Shown piece after piece: positions 10,329-18,719 of a DNA stretch of 43,579 bases (positions are counted from its first letter, which is position 1; each line of letters begins with the position of its first letter). The DNA comes from Bacteroidales bacterium Bact_19. Lineage in GTDB: Bacteria > Bacteroidota > Bacteroidia > Bacteroidales > ML635J-15. Both the position numbers and the translations under genes were made by a program. The notes beneath the pieces were generated by a model. It made no database searches and was not told where the DNA came from. It worked only from the letters and a program-made list of their open reading frames with translations. The DNA lies in the NCBI GenBank assembly GCA_001603595.1, contig LUZK01000084.1, forward strand, positions 1 to 43,579, in the 5' to 3' direction.

Positions 10329-12427
10329 AATTCTAAAGTTAATGTTATTACATCTCCTTTTCTAAACTCTGTACCTGGAGCAGGATTTTGACTGATAATC
10401 TTTCCTCTTCCTTTTATTATCACTTTAAGTCCTAATTGTTCGAGCAGGAAAACTGCATCTTTAGCACCCATATTTATTACGTTCGGAATTTTTGTTATAT
10501 CACTGAAAGAAACCGGAGCGAAAGTAACTGTACTGTCAATTTTATTACATAATATCCAATCAGTATTTACAATTCTTTCGGCATTTGTTTTGATTTTCAG
10601 CCAATCATAAACCTTTTGAGTTTCAGCTTTATTTCCTTTAAAAGCTCTTGGTACTGTCTTACCAACAGTTGCATTTAAAGATGAAGTATGAAATTTAGGA
10701 TTTGTGGCATAAATTTTATCGGCAATATCTTTGAAAACAGGTCCGGCAACTACCGACCCGTAAAAACCATTTTCACGAGGATAATAGATCGAAACTATAC
10801 AACTGTATTGAGGGTCGTCGGCTGGGAAATATCCAACAAATGAAGAATGATAACCGTGTTGCTTGTTACGCCCGTAATCTATCTGAGCAGTTCCTGTTTT
10901 TCCGGCGATTTTATATTGATTTGATTTAATATTTTTGGCTGTACCGTTTTCAACAACGCCTTCGAGCATTGGTTTAATCTTTTCTAATGTTTTTTTTGAG
11001 CAGATTTGTTCATCAATAATTTCAGGTTTAAATTCTTTAACAATTTTACCTCTGAATGACAAAGCCTCAACAAAAATTGGTTTTACAAGAGTTCCGTTAT
11101 TTGCAATAGCATTATAAAATGCTAAAATTTGCAGAGGAGTTATTTGTAGTTCGTACCCTATTGCCATTTGTGTTAGTGATAATTTTGACCATTCCTTTTG
11201 TCCTGGCTTGTGTATTACTGGAACTGCTTCGCCTCTTATAACAACGCCAAGAGGCTTATCCAGATGCAGGCGAGATAGTCCGTTAACATATTTCAATGGT
11301 TGATGGCGGTAATATTTATCAATGATTAACGATATTCCAACGTTAGATGAAACCTCAAAAGCTCTTGCAATACTGATGGTTCCGTAAGCAGCATCACCGG
11401 AATCTTTAACTTTTTTGCCGAAAAAGAAAGTAAAACCTCTGCCGGTTTCGACCAAATCTTCAGGATTGGCATAACCGTCTTCGAAAGCGACGATAACTGA
11501 GGCTAGTTTAAATGTTGAGCCGGGGTCTATAGCGTGAGCTATTGCAAAATTTTGTTCTTCGTAATAATAACCTTCGGGATGTTTTTTTAAGTTTGCAATA
11601 GCCCTTACTTTACCTGTTTTAACTTCCATAACAACAACAGTTCCAAATTCTGCATTATGTTTTATGAGCTGTCTTTCTAAGGAAGTTTCGGCAACATCTT
11701 GAAGTGATATATCAATTGTTGTTATTAAATCCATGCCGTCTTTTGGTTCAACATATTTTGCATCTTCAACCGGCATCCAGATATTTCCAGGGAGTCGTTC
11801 TTTTACGGTATATCCGGCTTTACCTCGTAATTCAGCATCAAAAGCATCTTCGAGCCCAACGCCTTTTCTGCCTTCGCTTGCAACAGTTCCAATAGTTCTT
11901 CTTGCAAGAATTCCGAAAGGCATTTCTCTTTCATATTTTTTTTGATAAACAAAACCTCCTTTAATTTTACCTTTACGTAATAGTGGAAAATTTTGCATTT
12001 TTTTAAAGTCAGAATAACTTAACTTATTACTAAACTTTAAGTATCTCTTACCACTATCGCGGGCATTTATCAAATCATTTTTCCATTCTGTTTTTGTCTT
12101 ATTCGGTAATAATTGTGATAAACAAAAAGCCAGAGAATCTAAATTTTCATTAAATATTTTTTGTGTTATAGCTTCACAGTTGGGGTCTATACCTACTTCG
12201 AAATAAGCCACTGAAGTTGCCAGCAGTTTTCTGTCGTAAGAATAAATGTCGCCTCTTGTTGGTTCAATTGATGTATATATTCGGGTGGATTTAAGTGATT
12301 TTTCAATTAATTCTTTGTCATAGAAAAATTGGAGATAAATAATTTGCCCTATAATAACAATTCCGAAAATCCCATATAAAATATACAGGATATTCAGTTT
12401 TAACAATATGTTATTACGGTCATTCAT
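10325..12427 (-). CDS. ftsI: Division-specific class B penicillin-binding protein with C-terminal PASTA domain (FtsI/PBP3-like)
   Basis: Transpeptidase that crosslinks septal peptidoglycan, working with FtsW. It has 700 residues. One membrane segment lies at about residues 13-34, followed by a dimerisation/pedestal domain and the transpeptidase domain. The nucleophile motif STFK is at 304-307, SSN at 360-362 and KTGT at 510-513. The C-terminal ~60 residues (IPNVINMGAKDAVFLLEQLG through [10 protein letters not shown]) form a single PASTA domain, which E. coli FtsI lacks but Bacteroidota and Gram-positive homologues carry. Four-base overlaps with ftsL and murE indicate coupled translation. Confidence 0.95.
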   Translation of the reverse strand: MNDRNNILLKLNILYILYGIFGIVIIGQIIYLQFFYDKELIEKSLKSTRIYTSIEPTRGDIYSYDRKLLATSVAYFEVGIDPNCEAITQKIFNENLDSLAFCLSQLLPNKTKTEWKNDLINARDSGKRYLKFSNKLSYSDFKKMQNFPLLRKGKIKGGFVYQKKYEREMPFGILARRTIGTVASEGRKGVGLEDAFDAELRGKAGYTVKERLPGNIWMPVEDAKYVEPKDGMDLITTIDISLQDVAETSLERQLIKHNAEFGTVVVMEVKTGKVRAIANLKKHPEGYYYEEQNFAIAHAIDPGSTFKLASVIVAFEDGYANPEDLVETGRGFTFFFGKKVKDSGDAAYGTISIARAFEVSSNVGISLIIDKYYRHQPLKYVNGLSRLHLDKPLGVVIRGEAVPVIHKPGQKEWSKLSLTQMAIGYELQITPLQILAFYNAIANNGTLVKPIFVEALSFRGKIVKEFKPEIIDEQICSKKTLEKIKPMLEGVVENGTAKNIKSNQYKIAGKTGTAQIDYGRNKQHGYHSSFVGYFPADDPQYSCIVSIYYPRENGFYGSVVAGPVFKDIADKIYATNPKFHTSSLNATVGKTVPRAFKGNKAETQKVYDWLKIKTNAERIVNTDWILCNKIDSTVTFAPVSFSDITKIPNVINMGAKDAVFLLEQLGLKVIIKGRGKIISQNPAPGTEFRKGDVITLTLEL

Positions 12428-12780
12428 TCTTCTATATCTATTTTATATTCAATTTTTTGATGAGGCGATTTTGGTTCGATAAGTGTTGAATTATTTTCCC
12501 GAAGTTTTTCAATTACTTTATCTATTCGGCTACTTTTCATTAGTTTAGCTTGAATCTCAATTTTTTGAGCTCTTAGGTCTTCTATTTCTTTTTTTGTTTT
12601 TTCTGTTTCGATAAATACCGATTCGGCATGATATCGATTTGAAATATATGCCAATCCGAGCAAAAAAAGCAAAAGAATATAAGGTATCTGTTTGCGAAGA
12701 AAATCGCTGGCGACAATTGAGCCTGTGATTAGCCCTTTTATGGTTTCGCGAAACTGACTGTTGTTTTTCTTTTCTTTCAT
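12424..12780 (-). CDS. ftsL: FtsL-like division protein
   Basis: Small bitopic protein expected to form the FtsQ-FtsL-FtsB-type complex that activates FtsWI. It has 118 residues: a basic cytoplasmic N-terminus, one membrane helix at about residues 33-47 (YILLLFLLGLAYISN), then a predicted coiled coil from about 55 to 95 (ETEKTKKEIEDLRAQKIEIQ and onward). It starts inside the rsmH stop (4-base overlap) and ends inside the ftsI start (4-base overlap), exactly the FtsL slot of the dcw cluster. The call rests on architecture and position, since FtsL sequences diverge widely. Confidence 0.85.
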   Translation of the reverse strand: MKEKKNNSQFRETIKGLITGSIVASDFLRKQIPYILLLFLLGLAYISNRYHAESVFIETEKTKKEIEDLRAQKIEIQAKLMKSSRIDKVIEKLRENNSTLIEPKSPHQKIEYKIDIEE

Positions 12781-13676
12781 AACCTTTCTGCTATTCTTAA
12801 TTTTGCACTTCTCGACCTTGGATTATTGTTCATTTCTTCATCCGAAGGAATTATTACTTTTTTATTTACTTGTAAAAAATCAGTTTTTATGTTTCCAAAT
12901 CTGTCGGTAATCAAATTTCCATCAAAGTTTCCATACTTAATGAAATTTTTAACTACACGATCTTCGATTGAGTGATAAGTAATGGTTACAAGTCGTCCTC
13001 CGATTTTTAATGATTCACGAGCAGCAAAGAGAAACTCTTTTATTGATTCAATTTCTTGATTGACTTCGATACGGAGTGATTGAAATACCTGAGCAAAAAA
13101 TTTGTTTTCTCTTTGTTTTTGTGTTAATTGGCGTATTAAATTCAAAAATTCTTCGACAGTTTCAATATTTTTTGTTTCGCGATAACTTATTATTATTGAA
13201 GCCAGTTTATATGCACGGTCAACTTCTCCGTAATTTTTAAAAATATATGTTAATTTTTCGTGTGAATAATAATTCAGAATTTCTTTTGCTGTGAGTTTTT
13301 GAAGCTTGTTCATTCTCATATCGAGTTCGCCGCCCAATCTGAAAGAAAATCCACGGTCTATATTATCAATCTGATATGATGAAATTCCAAAATCTGCAAG
13401 GATTCCGTCAACTTTTTCTATTCCTGCGTAACTGAGATAATTACGTAAAAATCTGAAATCACCTTGATATAATTTAAAACGATTGTCGCTTAAAGAATTT
13501 TTGAGAGCGTCATTATCACGGTCGAGAGCAATTAGAAGTCCATTTTTTCCGAGTTGTTTGAGAATTTCACGAGAATGACCACCCCCACCAAAAGTGACGT
13601 CAACATAAATTCCTTGTGGATTTATGTTCAGTCCGTTGATACTTTCAGTGAGCATTACAGGTACGTGATATTCCAT
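12777..13676 (-). CDS. rsmH: 16S rRNA (cytosine-1402-N4)-methyltransferase RsmH
   Basis: SAM-dependent enzyme that methylates C1402 of 16S rRNA; the gene was formerly called mraW. It has 299 residues. The N-terminus EYHVPVMLTESINGLNI, the SAM-binding motif YVDVTFGGGGHSREIL at about 24-39, ADFGISSYQID near 93, GGELDMRMNK near 114 and the C-terminal NPRSRSAKLRIAERL are all family hallmarks. It lies 5 bases after mraZ and overlaps ftsL by 4 bases. Confidence 0.97.
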   Translation of the reverse strand: MEYHVPVMLTESINGLNINPQGIYVDVTFGGGGHSREILKQLGKNGLLIALDRDNDALKNSLSDNRFKLYQGDFRFLRNYLSYAGIEKVDGILADFGISSYQIDNIDRGFSFRLGGELDMRMNKLQKLTAKEILNYYSHEKLTYIFKNYGEVDRAYKLASIIISYRETKNIETVEEFLNLIRQLTQKQRENKFFAQVFQSLRIEVNQEIESIKEFLFAARESLKIGGRLVTITYHSIEDRVVKNFIKYGNFDGNLITDRFGNIKTDFLQVNKKVIIPSDEEMNNNPRSRSAKLRIAERL

Positions 13677-13681
13677 AACAT

Positions 13682-14149
13682 TTATTCTTCGGTGTAAAAC
13701 TTAAAGTCTCCTCCAAGTATGTCGTTAGCCATGTTTACATACTCTTCATTACTTAATCTACGTTTTTCGTATTCTGCCTTGTCCCAGATTTCGATTTTTC
13801 CCTCCTGTCCGGCAAAAACAAGCTCTTTTTCGGCTCCGATTTCATTCAGCAACCTTTTGGGAATTAACAAACGACTGCTGTTGTCGAAAAATAATTCGGC
13901 AGTATCTCTGTAATATTCTCGTAAAAAACTCGAATGTTGCTTATTAAAAGGATTTAACTTCTTTTTCAAAATCGAAGTTTGATTGTCCCATTCTTTCATG
14001 GGATATAGCAGAAGACATTTCTCGTATATGTCTCTTTTGATAACAAATCCTTTAGCAATCTCCTCGCCCGGAATTTTTCTCTTCAGAGGTGCCGGAAAGA
14101 TTACTCTTCCTTTGTTATCAAGTTTTGCAATGTATTCTCCAACAAACAT
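13682..14149 (-). CDS. mraZ: Transcriptional regulator / cell-division-associated protein MraZ
   Basis: AbrB-fold DNA-binding protein that heads the dcw operon and, in studied bacteria, regulates it. The frame is open from an upstream ATG at 14275, but family members begin with MFxGEY-like sequence followed by LDxKGRVxxPxxxR. Here MFVGEYIAKLDNKGRVIFP begins at the internal ATG at 14149. A -7 element TATTTTTG lies 24-31 bases upstream of that ATG, which would put the longer start upstream of the transcript. The protein is then 155 residues with two SpoVT/AbrB half-domains (about 5-50 and 80-125). Confidence 0.93.
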   Translation of the reverse strand: MFVGEYIAKLDNKGRVIFPAPLKRKIPGEEIAKGFVIKRDIYEKCLLLYPMKEWDNQTSILKKKLNPFNKQHSSFLREYYRDTAELFFDNSSRLLIPKRLLNEIGAEKELVFAGQEGKIEIWDKAEYEKRRLSNEEYVNMANDILGGDFKFYTEE

Positions 14150-14150
14150 G

Positions 14151-14164
14151 TTAATCGCGATTAA
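14151..14164. promoter_or_regulatory. Perfect 14-bp palindrome between promoter and mraZ start
   Basis: TTAATCGCGATTAA is self-complementary over its full length. It lies directly 5' of the mraZ ATG and just downstream of the -7 element at 14173-14180, so it would overlap or follow the transcription start. Position and symmetry suggest an operator, or a short leader hairpin. No regulator is identified; it does not resemble the TGGG direct repeats bound by MraZ in E. coli. Confidence 0.45.
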
Positions 14165-14172
14165 ACTTGTTT

Positions 14173-14180
14173 CAAAAATA
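14173..14180 (-). promoter_or_regulatory. Candidate -7 promoter element of the dcw operon
   Basis: On the minus strand this reads TATTTTTG, a full match to the Bacteroidota -7 consensus TAnnTTTG. Its spacing to the mraZ ATG (24 bases) gives a short leader of about 15-18 bases. No convincing -33 TTG is seen at 19-21 bases further upstream. The sequence is very AT-rich, so a chance match is possible. Confidence 0.55.
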
Positions 14181-14219
14181 TATATATTATTCCCCATTTT
14201 AAAACATTTTACTACATTT

Positions 14220-14228
14220 TTATCCACA
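14220..14228 (+). other. Consensus DnaA box upstream of the dcw operon
   Basis: TTATCCACA matches the strong DnaA-box consensus exactly. It lies about 70 bases upstream of mraZ and about 105 bases upstream of the divergent acyltransferase gene. It is a single box with no cluster, so it is not an origin. It may be a DnaA-regulated promoter site, or chance. Confidence 0.4.
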
Positions 14229-14289
14229 TTGTTAATAACTTTTTTAGCAAAATTTTGCAAGTTGTTGAAAATCAAAGATTTTTGTTTTT

Positions 14290-14297
14290 TAAATTTG
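14290..14297 (+). promoter_or_regulatory. Candidate -7 promoter element for the acyltransferase gene
   Basis: TAAATTTG matches TAnnTTTG. A TTG at 14265-14267 lies 22 bases upstream, close to the usual 19-21 spacing. The gene starts 36 bases downstream. This promoter and the dcw promoter are divergent. Confidence 0.5.
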
Positions 14298-14333
14298 AAT
14301 TATTTAATTTGCAGTAATTAACAAATTTGAAAT

Positions 14334-15167
14334 ATGATTACGGAAAAGGATAATACGATTTTAAGTGTTGACGTTAATGAGATACTAAAACAAAAAAATC
14401 CCCGATTGCATGAAAGATTGCCTGGTTTTGTTATTAGCTTGTTGAAAAGAATAATACACGAAAAGGAGATTAACGAATTTCTTCGGAAATATCCGGGTGT
14501 ACAGGATATGGAATTTGTAAGGGCTGTGTTGGAGTTTATGGATGTTAAGTATTCAGTTGAAGGCTTGGAGAATATTCCCGAAGGCGGCAGATATGTTTTT
14601 GCGGCAAATCATCCATTAGGTGGACTCGAAAGTTTGGTGATGATGGAAATTATCTCGACTAAATTCGAGAAATTTGTTTTTGTTGTTAACGATATTTTAA
14701 TGGCTCTAAAACCTTTATCGAATTTGTTTTTACCTGTGAATAAACATGGTAGTCAGTCACGAGATTCTCTAAAAAAACTTAACGAATGTTATGCTTCCGA
14801 GAATCAGATTTTATTTTTTCCGGCAGGATTGGTTTCACGCAAACAGGGAAGAATCATAAAAGACCTTAAATGGCAAAAGACTTTTATAGCCAAAGCAGTT
14901 GAATATCAAAGAGATATTGTGCCGGTTTTTATTGAAGGACGCAACTCGGGATTTTTTTATTTTTTGGCCAATTTTCGTAAATTTTTAGGAATAAAAGCCA
15001 ATATCGAAATGTTGTTTTTACCGCACGAAATGTTTAAACAAAAAGGAAAAACTATAAGATTTGTTTTTGGAAAGCCAATATCATACAATTTTTTCGATAG
15101 CAGTAAATCATATACTGAGTGGGCTGAGTATTTGCGAGAATTAACTTATTCGTTAGAAAAAAAATGA
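14334..15167 (+). CDS. PlsC-like O-acyltransferase, probable glycine/ornithine-type aminolipid synthase (GlsA-like)
   Basis: Predicted membrane-associated acyltransferase of the PlsC/lysophospholipid acyltransferase fold. It has 277 residues. The catalytic histidine lies in AANHPLGGLES at about residues 91-100 (H93), and the substrate-binding motif FFPAGLVSRK at 161-170. In Bacteroides, GlsA adds the second acyl chain to N-acyl-3-hydroxyacyl glycine made by GlsB, and the adjacent gene here is a GlsB-like N-acyltransferase. The order (O- before N-acyltransferase) is, as I recall it, the reverse of B. thetaiotaomicron. The amino acid used (glycine, ornithine or other) cannot be read from sequence. 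Confidence 0.75.
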   Translation: MITEKDNTILSVDVNEILKQKNPRLHERLPGFVISLLKRIIHEKEINEFLRKYPGVQDMEFVRAVLEFMDVKYSVEGLENIPEGGRYVFAANHPLGGLESLVMMEIISTKFEKFVFVVNDILMALKPLSNLFLPVNKHGSQSRDSLKKLNECYASENQILFFPAGLVSRKQGRIIKDLKWQKTFIAKAVEYQRDIVPVFIEGRNSGFFYFLANFRKFLGIKANIEMLFLPHEMFKQKGKTIRFVFGKPISYNFFDSSKSYTEWAEYLRELTYSLEKK

Positions 15168-15197
15168 GAATTTTAAAAAAAATAAAAAATATTAAAA

Positions 15198-15205
15198 TAT
15201 TTTTG
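15198..15205 (+). promoter_or_regulatory. Candidate -7 promoter element before the GlsB-like gene
   Basis: TATTTTTG matches TAnnTTTG and lies 30 bases before the start codon, within a 68-base AT-rich gap. No -33 TTG is visible. The gene may therefore have its own promoter in addition to read-through from its neighbour. Confidence 0.35.
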
Positions 15206-15235
15206 TGATGAAGTAATTATATAAAGTATTCGGAT

Positions 15236-16243
15236 ATGACTTTAATGAAGCCGGTAATACCTCCGGTAGAAAAGGAATTGCTAATATCGGAGTTGAATAA
15301 AGATAAATTACTACGCAAATCTAATTTTGGTAGTACCGAGATATATGTTTTTACACATCGTGATTCTCCTAATTTAATGCGAGAAGTCGGTCGCTTGCGA
15401 GAAATTACTTTCAGGTTGGCAGGCGGAGGTACAGGAAAAGAACTTGACATTGATGAGTATGATATATCGGAGGACCCTTATTTTCAATTGATAGTTTGGG
15501 ACCCTGAAGAAAAGGAAATTATAGGAGGTTATCGTTATATTCTTGGTGAAACTGTGCTTGATGACCCTGAATCCAAACTTGCCACTTCTCATATTTTCGA
15601 GTTTTCAGAAGAATTTCTTTCCGATTATCTGCCATATACCATTGAGCTTGGAAGAAGTTTTGTACAACCAAATTATCAGTATGGTTTAAATGCCCGTAAA
15701 GGGATGTTTGCCCTCGATAATTTATGGGACGGGCTTGGTGCTTTAATGGTGGAGTATCCTGAAATGAGATATTTTTTCGGTAAAGTAACCATGTATAAAC
15801 ATTTTAATATCGAAGCAAGAAATTTAATTTTAAGTTTTATTAAATATTATTTTCCTGATAAAAAGGAATTGGTAAAACCGCTAAATCCGGTTGAAATAAA
15901 TTTTGATGATTATATTAAATATTTTAGTGCCGACAGCTATCAGGAAAATTTTAAAATTCTCAATAGACTTGTTCGTGAACAAGGAGAGAAAATTCCTCCT
16001 TTGGTAAATGCCTATATGAACTTGTCTCCTTCCATGATTTCTTTCGGTACGGTAGAAAACGATGAATTTGGAGGTGTTGAAGAAACAGGGATTCTTATTA
16101 ATATCAAAGATATCTACGATATAAAAAAGGATAGGCATGTTAAAACCTATAAACAATTAATTAAATTAAGTCAGATTTTTCCTCGACGTCCAAAAATCCT
16201 GGATTTAAAAAATTGGAGATTCAGAAAGAAAAAGAAAAAATAG
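15236..16243 (+). CDS. GNAT-fold N-acyltransferase, probable aminolipid synthase (GlsB/OlsB-like)
   Basis: Expected to transfer a 3-hydroxyacyl chain from acyl-ACP to the amino group of an amino acid, the first step of glycine- or ornithine-lipid synthesis. It has 335 residues. The OlsB/GlsB-type core is visible as REVGRLREITFRLAGGGTGKE at about 45-65, GGYRYILGE near 98, TIELGRSFVQPNYQ near 135 and LGALMVEYPEMRYFFGKVTM near 167-186. It follows the PlsC-like gene by 68 bases, supporting a two-step pathway. With the downstream psd gene, it means the window carries genes for both zwitterionic phospholipid and aminolipid. Confidence 0.78.
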   Translation: MTLMKPVIPPVEKELLISELNKDKLLRKSNFGSTEIYVFTHRDSPNLMREVGRLREITFRLAGGGTGKELDIDEYDISEDPYFQLIVWDPEEKEIIGGYRYILGETVLDDPESKLATSHIFEFSEEFLSDYLPYTIELGRSFVQPNYQYGLNARKGMFALDNLWDGLGALMVEYPEMRYFFGKVTMYKHFNIEARNLILSFIKYYFPDKKELVKPLNPVEINFDDYIKYFSADSYQENFKILNRLVREQGEKIPPLVNAYMNLSPSMISFGTVENDEFGGVEETGILINIKDIYDIKKDRHVKTYKQLIKLSQIFPRRPKILDLKNWRFRKKKKK

Positions 16244-16259
16244 AACAATATTTTTTTAC

Positions 16260-16267
16260 TATCTTTG
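16260..16267 (+). promoter_or_regulatory. Candidate -7 element that decides the start of the OmpA-family gene
   Basis: TATCTTTG matches TAnnTTTG and lies 20 bases before the GTG at 16288. A transcript from here would begin after the ATG at 16213, so that ATG, which lies inside the previous gene, could not be used. No -33 TTG is seen at the usual distance. Confidence 0.5.
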
Positions 16268-16287
16268 TTAAAATCATAAAAACAATA

Positions 16288-17658
16288 GTGCAAGAGAGAT
16301 TTTTTATCATAATTATTTTTTTAAGCACATATTTGGCAAGTAATTCTCAAAATCTTGTACCCAATCATAGTTTTGAGGATGCATGGACCTGTCCATACAG
16401 TTTTGTTCCCAATCCGGTTGCTAAACCTTATCCTGGATGGTTCAACCCCAACAAAGGAACTCCAGACCAATTTCATCCATGTAGTAAAGGAGATGCAGGT
16501 GTGCCCGAAAATTTTGCCGGATTTGCATATCCTTTTGATGGTGCAGCTTATGCCGGAATAATATTACGGGAAATTTTCGACGACAGTGTAGGATATTATA
16601 AAGGAGTGTCAAGAGAATATATTCAGACAAAACTCTTGAAGCCGCTAAACAGGGGTAAATTATATTGCTTTAAATTACATTACATTAATGCAAACAAATC
16701 AATGTTTGCCGTTGATGCACTGGGAGTTGCCATTACAACCGATAAAATCGGCCGTAAAGATGCCGGACTTATTATTCAGCATCCTCAGGTTATTAACAAG
16801 CCGGGAAATATAATGGATAATCAAACCCAATGGAAAGAATTGTGTGGAACATATAGAGCCAAAGGAAATGAGCAATATCTTACCATTGGTAATTTCTGGG
16901 ACAATAGTGTAACACAGTTCATCAGACATAATAACGAAAATACCGACACTGCTTTTTTTTATGCATACTATTATATTGATGATGTTCGACTATTTGAGAT
17001 AGAAAACGAATTTGAGTGCGGATGCCTCGAAGATAATAGCTGGGGAAGCGACTGGTTATCTGATTTGTATGATCCCGAAACAGGCTACAATTCCGGAAAA
17101 AAAGCTAATGCAAATGTTCTTGCAGATTTAGATGCAGATAAACAAAAAGATAAAAACGGTAACGATAAAAATAACTTTACTAACTCGGGTTCAAATATCG
17201 GAGTAATTTCGGATAATTCCAAACCTAACAATTCACAACTCGAAGAAAGAAGTTTTTTTTACGGAATACCTGAATCGGAGATAAATGAACAGGCTTTTCG
17301 TAATGCCGAAGTTGGTAAAAAATTTAATCTGAACAGAATTTTGTTTGAATTTAATTCATCGCAATTGTTGACAGTATCTTTCCCCGAACTTGATAAACTA
17401 AGCGAAATTTTATTGGCAAATCCGGGATATAAAATCGAAATACGGGGGCATACAGATAATGTAGGGACCTCACAATATAACAAAACTCTCTCAATAAAAA
17501 GGGCAGGAGCTGTTTATGATTATCTGATAAGTAAAGGAATTGACAAATCGCGTATGAAATACAGAGGATTTGGTGACAGAGTTCCGGTTGCGGATAATGA
17601 AACTGAAGAAGGCCGCCGTCTGAACAGAAGAGTGGAAATTATAATTATTGAAAAATAA
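16288..17658 (+). CDS. Secreted OmpA-family outer-membrane/peptidoglycan-binding protein
   Basis: Envelope protein predicted to anchor the outer membrane to peptidoglycan. The frame is open from ATG 16213, but the GTG at 16288 is preferred. It follows a -7 element, avoids overlap with the upstream gene, and starts directly at a signal peptide (QERFFIIIIFLSTYLASNSQ). The mature N-terminal half begins NLVPNHSFEDAWTCP, the beta-sandwich opening often seen in Bacteroidota exported proteins. A low-complexity Asn/Lys/Asp linker follows. The last ~110 residues are an OmpA C-terminal domain (ILFEFNSSQLL, IEIRGHTDNVGTSQYN, GFGDRVPVADNETEEGRRLNRRVEI). Start choice is less certain than identity. Confidence 0.85.
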   Translation: MQERFFIIIIFLSTYLASNSQNLVPNHSFEDAWTCPYSFVPNPVAKPYPGWFNPNKGTPDQFHPCSKGDAGVPENFAGFAYPFDGAAYAGIILREIFDDSVGYYKGVSREYIQTKLLKPLNRGKLYCFKLHYINANKSMFAVDALGVAITTDKIGRKDAGLIIQHPQVINKPGNIMDNQTQWKELCGTYRAKGNEQYLTIGNFWDNSVTQFIRHNNENTDTAFFYAYYYIDDVRLFEIENEFECGCLEDNSWGSDWLSDLYDPETGYNSGKKANANVLADLDADKQKDKNGNDKNNFTNSGSNIGVISDNSKPNNSQLEERSFFYGIPESEINEQAFRNAEVGKKFNLNRILFEFNSSQLLTVSFPELDKLSEILLANPGYKIEIRGHTDNVGTSQYNKTLSIKRAGAVYDYLISKGIDKSRMKYRGFGDRVPVADNETEEGRRLNRRVEIIIIEK

Positions 17659-17705
17659 TTTCTCGAGTTTATTGAAAATTTATTACCTTTACAAAAATTT
17701 TTCAG

Positions 17706-18719
17706 ATGAATTTAAGTAAGGATATAATTGAATTACTAAAAGAAAACGACTGTGTAATAATTCCCGCTTTTGGCGGATTTGTTGCCAATTATTTTTCGGG
17801 AGGAGTTGATTTTAAAACTCAGGAATTTTTTCCACCTGCACGACGCATTGCTTTTAATCAAAATCTTAAAAATAATGACGGATTGCTTATCAATTACTTA
17901 AGCATAAAACATAATTGCGATTGGCAGGCTGCGGGGTTAATGGTTAAGACTTTTGTTGACGAAATTAAGATGTCTTTATCAAATGATAATTATTTTGTTT
18001 TTGAAGGGTTAGGAAAAATTGTTAAAGAAAAAAATTCTCTCGTATTTTATCCTGAAGCAAATTTGAATTTTTTAGATGATTCTTTCGGACTCGAAAAATT
18101 TGTTTTCCCTGTTCTAAAGTTTAATGAAATTAGACCTGAAGTAACGCGGACTATTTCTAAGGTTAAGGAAGCCAAAGCAAATCGTCCAAAACGCAAAACA
18201 GCATCCTGGGTATATACACTAAGTGCAGCAGCAGTATTGGGTGGTTTAATTTTCCTGACAATTAAAACCGGAGTTGTAGATAAAATATTTAATAATGATA
18301 AAGAATATGCAATAGTTGTTCCGATTGAAAATCTTAATAACAATAAACCCAAAGTTAATGCTTCTTCCGAAAACAAAGATTCTAAGTCTGAAGAAATTGC
18401 GAATTCAGAACCACTAAAAACGGAAAACCCAGAACCTGCCATTAGGGAAAATACTGAAAATACAGAAATATCAACATTCGACAGTCAAGAAGTTCAGAAT
18501 AATGTTCACATCATAGCCGGATGTTTTTCTGTAAAGGAAAATGCCGAAAATCTCTGTTCAAAATTGCAAAGTCAGGGATATCCTGCCGTAATATTACCAG
18601 GTAATAATTTCTACAGAGTAAGTGTAAAATCATACTCGGATAAAAATTCTGCTGCAAAAGAATTGGAAAATCTGAAATCAGAAACCGGAAATACATCACT
18701 CTGGATATTGGCTTTGTAA
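17706..18719 (+). CDS. HU-like domain / transmembrane / SPOR domain protein
   Basis: It has 337 residues in three parts. The cytoplasmic N-terminal ~140 residues (IIELLKENDCVIIPAFGGFV, PARRIAFNQNLKNNDGLL) match the HU-related domain of the CCDC81 type found in Bacteroidota. One membrane helix lies at about 168-186 (WVYTLSAAAVLGGLIFLTI). A Glu/Asn-rich linker leads to a C-terminal SPOR domain at about 264-337 (HIIAGCFSVKENAENLCSKL onward). SPOR domains bind denuded septal glycan, so the protein should sit at the division site with its HU-like part in the cytoplasm. Whether that part binds DNA is unknown. It follows the OmpA-family gene by 47 bases and converges with the next gene with no gap. 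Confidence 0.85.
   Translation: MNLSKDIIELLKENDCVIIPAFGGFVANYFSGGVDFKTQEFFPPARRIAFNQNLKNNDGLLINYLSIKHNCDWQAAGLMVKTFVDEIKMSLSNDNYFVFEGLGKIVKEKNSLVFYPEANLNFLDDSFGLEKFVFPVLKFNEIRPEVTRTISKVKEAKANRPKRKTASWVYTLSAAAVLGGLIFLTIKTGVVDKIFNNDKEYAIVVPIENLNNNKPKVNASSENKDSKSEEIANSEPLKTENPEPAIRENTENTEISTFDSQEVQNNVHIIAGCFSVKENAENLCSKLQSQGYPAVILPGNNFYRVSVKSYSDKNSAAKELENLKSETGNTSLWILAL

Noticed and set aside
14185-14200. MraZ-binding TGGGN repeats upstream of mraZ
   Set aside because: Only one TGGGG is present on the minus strand (in AATGGGGAATAA); the required series of spaced repeats is missing.
14220-14228. Replication origin
   Set aside because: Only a single DnaA box was found, with no cluster and no dnaA/dnaN/rep genes nearby. 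dnaB alone at 39156 does not mark an origin.
14150-14275. N-terminal extension of MraZ
   Set aside because: The extra 42 residues have no family counterpart, lie upstream of the -7 element, and contain the palindrome.
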